Positions 42,388-50,258 of a stretch of DNA of 52,381 nucleotides are shown in pieces (the first letter of the stretch is position 1; each line of letters begins with the position of its first letter). The position numbers were made by a program, and so were the translations under genes. The stretch is from Gammaproteobacteria bacterium (GTDB taxonomy: Bacteria; Pseudomonadota; Gammaproteobacteria; Pseudomonadales; Oceanobacteraceae). Where the stretch lies: the NCBI GenBank assembly GCA_013373125.1, contig JABXIK010000078.1, positions 1 through 52,381 of the forward strand, written 5' to 3'. A model generated the notes under the pieces. The model did no database searches. It was not told the DNA's origin and saw only the letters and a program-made list of their open reading frames with translations.

Positions 42388-44404
42388 TCAAAAAAATAAA
42401 AAAATCATCCGCCTGCTGATTGCTAACCGCGGTGAAATTGCCGTGCGCATTATGCAAAGCGCACAGAAAATAGGTATCCACTGTATCGCCCTATACAGTG
42501 ATGCAGATGCCCATTCCATGCACGTAAAACAAGCAAATGAAGCTTGGTACATAGGCGCAAGTCCCGCAAAAGAAAGCTATCTTGTGGTGGAAAAAGTATT
42601 ACAAGTGGCAAAGGAAGCACGCGCCGATGCCATTCATCCAGGTTACGGTTTTCTTTCAGAAAATGCAGGCTTTGCTAAAGCGGTACAAGACGCCGGTATT
42701 ATTTGGGTAGGCCCTCCGGTAAAAGCGATTGAAGCCATGGGTTCAAAAAGTGAATCCAAATCGTTAATGGAAAAAGCTCAAGTACCATTAGTACCTGGTT
42801 ATCACGGTGATAATCAAGACGAAGCATTCTTAGCCGAACAAGTTAAACAAATTGGCTTTCCAGTCTTGATAAAAGCCAGTGCTGGCGGCGGTGGTAAGGG
42901 CATGCGCGTGGTGGAGACGGAAAGCGAAATCAACGCAGCCATTACCGCCTCCAAACGCGAAGGATTAAACAGCTTCGGTGACGATAAGTTATTAGTTGAA
43001 AAATACATTACTCGTCCTCGCCATGTGGAAATTCAAGTGTTCATGGATCAACACGGAAATGGTGTGTATTTATTTGAACGTGATTGCTCCATTCAACGCC
43101 GTCACCAAAAAGTGGTGGAAGAAGCTCCCGCCCCGAAATTCGATAACGCCACTCGCCAAGCCATGGGTGAAGCCGCATTACAAGCCGCACGCGCTATCAA
43201 CTATGAAGGGGCTGGCACAGTTGAATTCCTCTATGATCCAACCCAAGCGGACTCCCCTTTCTACTTCATGGAAATGAACACTCGCTTACAGGTAGAGCAC
43301 CCAGTTACGGAAATGATCACAGGTCAGGATCTAGTTGTTTGGCAATTAAAAGTGGCCCAAGGTGAGCCTCTGCCATTATCACAAAATGATTTACGTATTA
43401 ATGGTCACTCCATGGAAGTGCGTATTTACGCAGAAGATCCTGACAATGAATTTTTACCCACCACAGGTACCTTGGATCACGTACAACTGCCAGAGTTGAT
43501 TGCCAATCGCGTGCGCTTAGACACAGGTGTGCAACAGGGCGATGAAGTCAGCCCCTATTATGATCCAATGATCAGCAAGTTGATTGTTTGGGGAGAAGAC
43601 CGAGCACAATGCGTAAGCACACTCAAACACGCATTACAGGCGTATCAAATTGCTGGCGTTACCACCAACCTCTCCTTCTTGCGTCGCGTAATCAATATAG
43701 ACGCGTTTCAACAAGGAGATGTGAGTACCCGCTTCATTGAAGAGTTCAATGATCAATTAATGACGCAGCAGGATGTCAAACAACATCACTTAATCGCAGG
43801 TATCTGCCATCACATGTTGAGCCGAAAAAGTGCAGGACAAAGCCGCAGCGATTTTGCTCAAAGCCCTTGGCATAACCTGAATGGCTTTCGCTTAAACCAA
43901 GCGGCACGTGAATCATTGCGCTTTGAAAACAAGCACGGTGATCAATGGCCGGTGACGGTGGATACTCTGAGTCTCAATCAATGGAATATTCAACTGGATG
44001 AGATTACCCACTCTGTGCAGGCGCGCATGGTAAACGATCAAATTCAATATCAAATGGATAATCAATGGCACAGTGCCAGAGTCATCGTACATGGTCGTCG
44101 CATCTGGGTGTACGATCACCAAGGCGAAAGCGAATTCCAATTTGCAAGCCAAGATTATGCTCAACAAGATGAGCAGCAAGGCAATCTTACTGCACCGATG
44201 AACGGCACAATTATACAAGTGGATGTAACTCCTGGGGATCAAGTGAAAACCGGTGACGTACTAATGATTATGGAAGCCATGAAAATGGAACACGCTATTA
44301 AAGCCCCAACGGATGGCATAGTTAAAGAAATCAGTTTCAACCTAGGTGATTTGGTAGCCGAAGGTGCCATCTTGTTAGAACTTGAAGAAACGTCGGAGGC
44401 TTAA
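42380..44404 (+). CDS. liuD: 3-methylcrotonyl-CoA carboxylase, biotin carboxylase/carrier subunit
   Basis: The alpha subunit carboxylates its own biotin with ATP and bicarbonate and feeds LiuB. The 674-residue protein starts with LLIANRGEIAVRIM (12-25). The ATP-grasp region includes HPGYGFLSENAGFA and KASAGGGGKGMRVV. It continues with EMNTRLQVEHPVTE and a linker domain, and ends with a biotinyl domain where MEAMKMEH carries biotinyl Lys635. The order and length fit methylcrotonyl-CoA rather than acetyl-CoA carboxylase. It overlaps liuC by 8 nt and is followed by liuE after 3 nt. Confidence 0.95.
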   Translation: MTNQKNKKIIRLLIANRGEIAVRIMQSAQKIGIHCIALYSDADAHSMHVKQANEAWYIGASPAKESYLVVEKVLQVAKEARADAIHPGYGFLSENAGFAKAVQDAGIIWVGPPVKAIEAMGSKSESKSLMEKAQVPLVPGYHGDNQDEAFLAEQVKQIGFPVLIKASAGGGGKGMRVVETESEINAAITASKREGLNSFGDDKLLVEKYITRPRHVEIQVFMDQHGNGVYLFERDCSIQRRHQKVVEEAPAPKFDNATRQAMGEAALQAARAINYEGAGTVEFLYDPTQADSPFYFMEMNTRLQVEHPVTEMITGQDLVVWQLKVAQGEPLPLSQNDLRINGHSMEVRIYAEDPDNEFLPTTGTLDHVQLPELIANRVRLDTGVQQGDEVSPYYDPMISKLIVWGEDRAQCVSTLKHALQAYQIAGVTTNLSFLRRVINIDAFQQGDVSTRFIEEFNDQLMTQQDVKQHHLIAGICHHMLSRKSAGQSRSDFAQSPWHNLNGFRLNQAARESLRFENKHGDQWPVTVDTLSLNQWNIQLDEITHSVQARMVNDQIQYQMDNQWHSARVIVHGRRIWVYDHQGESEFQFASQDYAQQDEQQGNLTAPMNGTIIQVDVTPGDQVKTGDVLMIMEAMKMEHAIKAPTDGIVKEISFNLGDLVAEGAILLELEETSEA

Positions 44405-44407
44405 ATT

Positions 44408-45316
44408 ATGGCGCTTCCAAATAAAGTGCAAATCATTGAAGTGGGGCCAAGAGATGGCCTACAAAATGAAAGTCAAATTCTACCTGTCCCATTACGTGTT
44501 GAACTGATTGAGCGTTTGGCCAAAACTGGACTGAAAAAGATTGAAGCTGGCAGTTTTGTGTCACCCAAGTGGGTGCCACAAATGGCTAATACGGATCAAG
44601 TATTGGATGCGTTAAACGCAAGCTCAGTCAAAACCGAAACCGGTGCGCAATACGCAGTTCTCACTCCGAACTTAAAAGGCTTGGAAGGCGCGGTACAACA
44701 CAAAGCGGATGAAATTGCCATCTTTGGTGCCGCCAGTGAAAGTTTTACGCAAAAAAATATTAATTGCTCAATCAAAGAAAGCCTACATCGCTTTGAAGAC
44801 ATAGCCGCATCGGCACAGCAGTTAAATTTACCAATGCGCGGCTATGTATCCACCATCATAGGTTGCCCTTATGAAGGAGACATCGACCCACAAGTAGTAG
44901 CAGATGTAGCAAAAACCTTGTATCAAATGGGATGCTTTGAAATTTCATTAGGCGATACTATAGGTGTTGGTACACCCATAAAATTTAAACGCATGCTAGA
45001 TGCCGTTTTAAAAGAAGTTCCGGCAGATAAACTGGCCGTGCATTGTCACAATACTTATGGTCAAGCTTTAGCAAACATTTACGCCAGTCTGGAATACGGC
45101 ATAAATAAAGTGGACAGCGCTGTAGCCGGTTTAGGGGGCTGTCCTTACGCAAAAGGAGCCAGCGGTAACATCGCCACCGAAGACGTGTTATTTATGCTTA
45201 ATGGTATGAATATCGAAACCGGAGTAGATCTTGATGAAGTGGTAAATATTGGCAATTGGATTTGCTCAGAACTTAATCGAGAAAACCAAAGTAAGGTTGG
45301 TTTAGCGCGGGCCTAA
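44408..45316 (+). CDS. liuE: Hydroxymethylglutaryl-CoA lyase
   Basis: The last step of leucine degradation, splitting HMG-CoA into acetoacetate and acetyl-CoA. The 302-residue DRE-TIM-like barrel has EVGPRDGLQNE near 12-22, GSFVSPKWVPQMAN, the HCHNTYG metal motif and the signature GLGGCPYAKGASGNIATEDV near the C-terminus with its catalytic Cys. The family also uses the symbol mvaB. No CoA-transferase for acetoacetate lies nearby. Confidence 0.95.
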   Translation: MALPNKVQIIEVGPRDGLQNESQILPVPLRVELIERLAKTGLKKIEAGSFVSPKWVPQMANTDQVLDALNASSVKTETGAQYAVLTPNLKGLEGAVQHKADEIAIFGAASESFTQKNINCSIKESLHRFEDIAASAQQLNLPMRGYVSTIIGCPYEGDIDPQVVADVAKTLYQMGCFEISLGDTIGVGTPIKFKRMLDAVLKEVPADKLAVHCHNTYGQALANIYASLEYGINKVDSAVAGLGGCPYAKGASGNIATEDVLFMLNGMNIETGVDLDEVVNIGNWICSELNRENQSKVGLARA

Positions 45317-45374
45317 ATTTTATGGCATCCAATGTGATACTATTAGGTATCTCGTTGGATGTTAAAATCGTTTC

Positions 45375-45704
45375 ATGAAAATTAAAGACGCAAAAATTTA
45401 CCCGTTAAGTGATATTGCCAAACTAGCACAAGCGCAAATTCAGCAAGACTTCCCTGAACTTGATCCTATTATTGGGATCAGCCATAACCTACGCAACGCG
45501 GGTTTTGCCGCTGATACTCTCACCATTGATAATATTCGTAACGATAAACGCATTGTGATGATTGTATTTGATGATCAACCAGAGCAAGTGCAATACGAGT
45601 ATTGTCGCATCTCACAAGACCCTAACTTTGAATTTACCATCATTGCACTAAACGACCTCACTCAAGATCAATTTTATGCAATGATGGTAGAGGCATTAAA
45701 CTAA
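45375..45704 (+). CDS. Conserved-looking hypothetical protein downstream of the liu operon
   Basis: A 109-residue acidic protein with no signal peptide or membrane segment. It has mixed alpha/beta character (IYPLSDIAKLAQAQI, GISHNLRNAGFAADTLTID, KRIVMIVFDDQPEQV and FTIIALNDLTQDQFYAMMVEAL). I do not recognise the family. A 7-bp inverted repeat CATCCAA/TTGGATG in the 58-nt gap after liuE may be a weak stem. It may be expressed with the liu operon or on its own. Confidence 0.6.
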   Translation: MKIKDAKIYPLSDIAKLAQAQIQQDFPELDPIIGISHNLRNAGFAADTLTIDNIRNDKRIVMIVFDDQPEQVQYEYCRISQDPNFEFTIIALNDLTQDQFYAMMVEALN

Positions 45705-45726
45705 ATGTTTAATGCCAGATGCAGCA

Positions 45727-46374
45727 TTAAGATTTTAGCGCGGCAACCGACAGCTCAAAAGCACACTTATTAGATGCTTCTACTAACGCTTCCTTCAATA
45801 GTTTTGCGTTATTAGCTAGGTAATCATCATAAGTATAAGACTTATCGTCACCTGATACGGCATCGCACATTTTTTGGGCAACAACATTCTTACTGTTGAC
45901 GTCAATTAGTTGCAATTTAGCTTTATATTTCACATTGTATTCAGTGAAGCTACCAATTTTATATGTGAAAAACATTTGGGCAGAACTAACATCCAATAAA
46001 AAATCTGCATTGCTTACGCCTGCCGTTAGTTCATCTACTGATGGAGTATAAGCTTCCATTGACTTCTTACCCGAAACATTGAATCGAGTATCTTTTTTCC
46101 AAGATGCTAGTACCTTTGACTTTAGGTTAGCAATTGGATCTTTAATACCATAACGCTTTTGCAGCTCTTCCCCTGAAGGATCTGGTGAAAATATACCAAG
46201 ATACACATCTGTTAATGTCATAGACCCTAAACCAATTTCATATGGATCTGTGACAACTACTTTCTTGTTTTTTAATTGTGCTGATGACTCTTGAGTGAGT
46301 GGTTTTGTTTCGAATAATAAACCGCAACCTGACAAAGTCACAGCAAGAAGTGACGTTAAAATAATCTTTAACAT
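45727..46374 (-). CDS. Predicted lipoprotein of unknown function
   Basis: A 215-residue envelope protein with a lipoprotein signal peptide ending in LSGC (Cys17). The mature part has a region VVVTDPYEIGLGSMTL and later DFLLDVSSAQMFF and YNVKYKAKLQLIDVNSKNVVAQKMC. This resembles periplasmic lipoproteins with an anticodon-binding-like or LppC-type sandwich fold, but I cannot assign a family. AAGGAA precedes the ATG. An exceptionally stable hairpin lies about 60 nt upstream. Confidence 0.7.
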   Translation of the reverse strand: MLKIILTSLLAVTLSGCGLLFETKPLTQESSAQLKNKKVVVTDPYEIGLGSMTLTDVYLGIFSPDPSGEELQKRYGIKDPIANLKSKVLASWKKDTRFNVSGKKSMEAYTPSVDELTAGVSNADFLLDVSSAQMFFTYKIGSFTEYNVKYKAKLQLIDVNSKNVVAQKMCDAVSGDDKSYTYDDYLANNAKLLKEALVEASNKCAFELSVAALKS

Positions 46375-46433
46375 TTCTATTCCTTAGATACTTTATATTT
46401 TTTGTTTAAATTTCATACACGGAAAATTAAAAG

Positions 46434-46461
46434 ACCGCCTCATGCAAAAGCATGAGGCGGT
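46434..46461 (-). terminator. Perfect 12-bp hairpin, terminator-like on the minus strand
   Basis: ACCGCCTCATGC pairs with GCATGAGGCGGT around an AAAA loop. On the minus strand it is followed by CTTTTAATTTT, giving a terminator-like tail; on the plus strand there is no T run. It sits between the desaturase's own terminator (46690-46717) and the lipoprotein start. It could end a short unannotated transcript or act as a leader attenuator. The rest of 46375-46689 holds no convincing gene. Confidence 0.55.
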
Positions 46462-46689
46462 ACTATAGATTATTAAGGAATTAAAATGTACTTTTAAGTT
46501 TAAGAACGTTAATCAATTACTAAAAAGTTAAGCAATATCAGTGTCTTTCAATAAAAGTTCTTTCATCGCATAAAAAACAGTCAAAAACATCCGAAAATTT
46601 TATGAAAATCAGAGCTATATAAGTACGACACAGCGTCCAAGTGCCTAATTCAGGCTGTTTAGTATTAACAAGGTGCAAATGAGACAAAC

Positions 46690-46717
46690 AAAAACGGGAG
46701 CCGAATCTCCCGTTTTT
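46690..46717 (-). terminator. Intrinsic terminator after the desaturase gene
   Basis: AAAAACGGGAG and CTCCCGTTTTT form a perfect 11-bp stem around CCGAAT, 14 nt past the desaturase stop. The A and T arms give a T-rich end in both directions. Confidence 0.85.
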
Positions 46718-46730
46718 CAAATAATTAACC

Positions 46731-47903
46731 CTAGGCTAATTTAGTACTGTATTGACGCAAACTTTGTGCGAACTCTTCTAGGGCACGAATGCCACTTTCT
46801 TCCGCTTCTTTACACCAGGCTTGCATAGCCTTTAGTAATTCGTCACGGCTGGCTGTGCGTTTTTTCCAGACTAATTGTAGCTCTTGCTTCATTTTATAAA
46901 TCTTTTCCATCATCTCATTGTGCGCTAATAAATCCGCTAATTGCTGACGATATTTATCACTTAGCAAAGCTTCCTCTTTACGCAACAAGCGTTTAGCACG
47001 TGCAAATGGCAGATTTAACTGAGCGTGTTTCTCTTCTTGCTTAACAGTCGGCTTAATCACGCTCTTATAAAATTTCGCCATAATTTGAAAACGATTATTC
47101 GCCGCTGCTAGTGCCGCATCAAAATCCAATTCCAACTTGGATTTATCTATGGCCATTACCGGACCAGTACGTACATTTTTAATCAACCCTAAGGTTTTAA
47201 AAATGGTGATGTACATCCAACCAATATCGAACTCCCATTTTTTAACCGATAACTTGGCAGAATTTGGGTACGTGTGATGATTGTTGTGTAACTCTTCTCC
47301 ACCAATCCAAATACCCAATGGGCTGATATTTCGTGCAGCATCGGCACATTCAAAGTTACGGTAACCTAACGCATGGCCAATACCATTGATAATGCCTGCC
47401 GCATGCACTGGCATCCACATCATTTGCACCGCCCAAACGGTAATACCAATTGGACCCAGCATTAAAATATTGAAACCTAATAAAGCGAAAATGCCCAAAA
47501 ACTTATGCTTTTGATATAACTTGTTTTCTAACCAATCATCCGGACAGCCTTTACCATAACGAGTTAGGGTTTCTTGGTTTTCAGCTTCGTTTTTATATAA
47601 TTCAGCACCGGTTAAAAGCACTGTTTTTAAACCTTTCACCACAGGCGAGTGAGGGTCATCTTCGGTTTCACATTTCGCATGGTGTTTACGATGTATAGAC
47701 ACCCACTCTTTTGTGATAGTGGCTGTGGTTAACCATAACCAAAAACGGAAAAAATGTGCCAGCGCCGGATGCAAATCCATCGCTCTATGTGCCATGGCAC
47801 GGTGTAAATAAATGGTCACACTGACAATGGAAATATGCGTCATGATCAGGGTGTACAGCAGCACTTGCCAGCCGTTTAGTCCCCATAAACCTTGTTCAAA
47901 CAT
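46731..47903 (-). CDS. Membrane fatty acid desaturase, Delta9 type
   Basis: A 390-residue di-iron membrane desaturase that introduces a double bond into fatty acyl chains. The three histidine boxes are HRAMAH (34-39), HRKHH (71-75) and HNNHH (206-210), with a further His in NGIGH near 177. Hydrophobic segments lie near 12-33, 52-64 and 135-170. The C-terminal ~130 residues form a basic coiled-coil-like extension, typical of the longer gammaproteobacterial acyl-CoA/acyl-lipid desaturases. AGAGG precedes the ATG. The electron donor is not nearby. Confidence 0.9.
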   Translation of the reverse strand: MFEQGLWGLNGWQVLLYTLIMTHISIVSVTIYLHRAMAHRAMDLHPALAHFFRFWLWLTTATITKEWVSIHRKHHAKCETEDDPHSPVVKGLKTVLLTGAELYKNEAENQETLTRYGKGCPDDWLENKLYQKHKFLGIFALLGFNILMLGPIGITVWAVQMMWMPVHAAGIINGIGHALGYRNFECADAARNISPLGIWIGGEELHNNHHTYPNSAKLSVKKWEFDIGWMYITIFKTLGLIKNVRTGPVMAIDKSKLELDFDAALAAANNRFQIMAKFYKSVIKPTVKQEEKHAQLNLPFARAKRLLRKEEALLSDKYRQQLADLLAHNEMMEKIYKMKQELQLVWKKRTASRDELLKAMQAWCKEAEESGIRALEEFAQSLRQYSTKLA

Positions 47904-47925
47904 CTTACTACCTCTGTTCTATTTA

Positions 47926-48720
47926 TTATTCGGCTTCAATGCCCACGATTAACCAAGCATTAGATCCGTGTTTTTCTAAATGCCACACATCAAATACGCC
48001 ATGTTCTTCATTGCTTTGCATGTCTTTCATTAAACCGCGAAACAGAATACTGATACGATGACCGCCAATTATGGGCTCGGCACGTACTATGTTAGCACTT
48101 AAATCCATGATTTGATTATCAAGCGTTGCACTGTATTGCTGACGCTGTTGTTTCAACTCGTCTAACAACTCAGGTTGTACATACTCTTCGATTGTAGCGA
48201 AATCGCCTTGATCCCAAGCTTTATGCACTAAGGCAAAATGTTCTAATGCACCTTGCTCAAAGCCGGATACATCAAAATCTTGAGGAAACTCCATTGGGAT
48301 GGATTGCTGCGTGCTAACGCCTGTGAACATGGTTTGCGTACCATGAGCTTCCCTTTGCATACCGGCATATTGTGGGCGCAGTTTGGGCTTAGCAAATAGC
48401 TTAAATAATACAAAGGCCAGTGCTGCGAACAGCAAGATATCCATGAACTGCAGACCTTCAAAAGCACCACTGCCCAGCAAATAGGCAAACAAACCGCCCG
48501 CTAACAAGCCTCCCATTAATCCCCCCATTCCAGGGCGAGAGGACTTAGCCTTTTCTGGTGAAGAGGCCGGTTTTTGCGGGCTCGTTGGAGAGGCCTTTTT
48601 ATATGGGCTTGTCTGAAAAGCTTTACCAAATCCGCCACTGCCAAACTTCTTGGCTTCGGCACTCTCTACGGCACCCACCAACATAAAACCCGCCAGCAGC
48701 AGACTAAAAAAATACTTCAT
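47926..48720 (-). CDS. Tim44 domain-containing protein
   Basis: A 264-residue envelope protein. It has a signal peptide (1-23), a Ser/Pro/Lys-rich low-complexity region (about 24-62) and a Gly-rich hydrophobic segment. A second membrane helix follows (about 92-110). The C-terminal Tim44/MRPL45-like domain (about 150-264) includes HKAWDQGDFATIEEYVQPELLDEL and VFDVWHLEK. Bacterial Tim44-domain proteins are common in proteobacteria and have no firm function. The desaturase gene follows 22 nt later and may share the transcript. Confidence 0.8.
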   Translation of the reverse strand: MKYFFSLLLAGFMLVGAVESAEAKKFGSGGFGKAFQTSPYKKASPTSPQKPASSPEKAKSSRPGMGGLMGGLLAGGLFAYLLGSGAFEGLQFMDILLFAALAFVLFKLFAKPKLRPQYAGMQREAHGTQTMFTGVSTQQSIPMEFPQDFDVSGFEQGALEHFALVHKAWDQGDFATIEEYVQPELLDELKQQRQQYSATLDNQIMDLSANIVRAEPIIGGHRISILFRGLMKDMQSNEEHGVFDVWHLEKHGSNAWLIVGIEAE

Positions 48721-48874
48721 GTAATTTGCTCTTTATTAACCTTGTTCACTTTGACCAATGCTACCTATGGTCCATATTAAGTCAATGTCCGCCATCAACA
48801 ATAGTGAACAAGTGTACACTGAAATGCTATGCATTACCCCAATTACCAGTCCAAAACACTGGAATATCAGGATA

Positions 48875-49663
48875 TTAGAAGAGATAAGCGACCGCTAAAC
48901 CAGCCAATAGACTGGAGCGTTTTTTCACCAAGGGGCTGTCTTCAAATGCACTGCCTGCAATATTCACATAACGCATGAATCCCGCAGCAAGCCAGTCATC
49001 CCATAAAACTGCTGTACTGTAACCTAGTTGCCAGCCCCCATAGCCTGCTTTGGCATCATATGGCCCACGCTCAGGGGTCACAAACTCTGCGTTAACCCCA
49101 TAGATATAGTCATGATAGTGACTACTTGCACTACGTAACCCTACCGAAAGTTGAGGCCGAACCTCATAACCGCTTAACCAATATTCACGACGCCACACAA
49201 CCCTAGGGTTAAAGGTATAACCGCGATAAGCCGCTTGTGTGAAGTCTGTACTATTTGCACCACGTACCGGTAGTTCAAGAAATAATGCATTGCCTTTAGA
49301 GCGCGAACCTAAAAAGTAGTAATGCAAAGCAGGGCCTGCTTCGATAATAAAATCCAAATCATCCATACCAGCTCGGGCTTGGCTCTTGTCGCTATCCACC
49401 TTAACCGCTCCACCTAGGCTGATTTCAAGACTCCAGTGACCGGATTGCCAGAGATTCCCCTGAATGAGGTTGCGATCAATGGTGAGTTTTTCACTGCGAT
49501 AACGCAGATAAGGAAAGGGGAGGTAATACTGCTCCGCTTCATCACTGCCCACATAATGAGGTACCGTCATGGCCGACATGCCAAAGCCTGCCTCTAGCTG
49601 TGCAAGCACTTTGACACTGGCAAACATCAACATTAACCAGACAAGAAGATAACGGTATAACAT
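48875..49663 (-). CDS. MipA/OmpV family outer-membrane protein
   Basis: A 262-residue outer-membrane barrel. It has a signal peptide (1-21, cut near VLA/Q), then GFGMSAMTVPHYVGSDEAEQYYLPFPYLRYRS, the opening typical of MipA/OmpV proteins. There is a central LEISLGGAVKVDSDKSQARAGMDDLDF and a C-terminal LLAGLAVAYLF ending in an aromatic residue. Members act as scaffolds or general porin-like proteins. It stands alone, without a linked two-component pair. Confidence 0.88.
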   Translation of the reverse strand: MLYRYLLVWLMLMFASVKVLAQLEAGFGMSAMTVPHYVGSDEAEQYYLPFPYLRYRSEKLTIDRNLIQGNLWQSGHWSLEISLGGAVKVDSDKSQARAGMDDLDFIIEAGPALHYYFLGSRSKGNALFLELPVRGANSTDFTQAAYRGYTFNPRVVWRREYWLSGYEVRPQLSVGLRSASSHYHDYIYGVNAEFVTPERGPYDAKAGYGGWQLGYSTAVLWDDWLAAGFMRYVNIAGSAFEDSPLVKKRSSLLAGLAVAYLF

Positions 49664-49813
49664 AGTCCATTCCCATAGCCTCCCTTATAGGAGCCCAGCT
49701 AGCCTACCCACAGTTTCAGGCATTCACAAATCCCAATTGAAAATTGTCCTAATTGGCCATCTATGAACTAACGTTTAAGTGATAAAGATACCAAAACGGC
49801 TTGAGGAACCGCC

Positions 49814-50245
49814 ATGCAGATTAAAACCTTTATGCACAAAAATGTAGTGAGTTTAGATTTAGATCGAACACTGTTAGATGTGAAACGGATTTTTGATCGC
49901 ACCAGTTTTCATCACCTCCTGATTACCCAGTTTGATCGATTGGTGGGCGTCGTGAGTGATCGAGATTTTCTAAAGTCGATTAGCCCAAATGTAGGATCAA
50001 TTGATGAAACCCAAGCCGACAGAGGCACGTTAAAACGTCATGTGAATGTCATCATGTCCCACAACTTAATCACGCTCTCACCCGAAAGTAATTTCTTTGA
50101 TGCAGTTACCCTATTTCATGAGCATAAAATATCCTGCATCCCAATAGTGGATGAGAATAAATTCATTAAAGGCATAGTGAGCTGGCGAGATTTAATGAAG
50201 GTGATTATTCAAAGACAGAAGTACATAGAGGCGTCTTACAAATAA
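49814..50245 (+). CDS. Two-CBS-domain protein
   Basis: A 143-residue protein made almost entirely of two CBS motifs. The first starts at MHKNVVSLDLDRTLLDVKRIF and ends with GVVSDRDFLK. The second starts at VIMSHNLITLSPESNFFDAVTLF and ends with KGIVSWRDLMK. Such pairs form a Bateman module that binds adenosine nucleotides, and stand-alone forms regulate partner enzymes. The partner is unknown. GAGGA precedes the ATG. It converges with ygiQ 13 nt away. Confidence 0.88.
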   Translation: MQIKTFMHKNVVSLDLDRTLLDVKRIFDRTSFHHLLITQFDRLVGVVSDRDFLKSISPNVGSIDETQADRGTLKRHVNVIMSHNLITLSPESNFFDAVTLFHEHKISCIPIVDENKFIKGIVSWRDLMKVIIQRQKYIEASYK

Positions 50246-50258
50246 TCACCCTTAATAT

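Noticed and set aside
46538..46720. 60-residue reading frame on the minus strand
   Set aside because: It begins inside the desaturase terminator, has no ribosome site and has no protein-like features.
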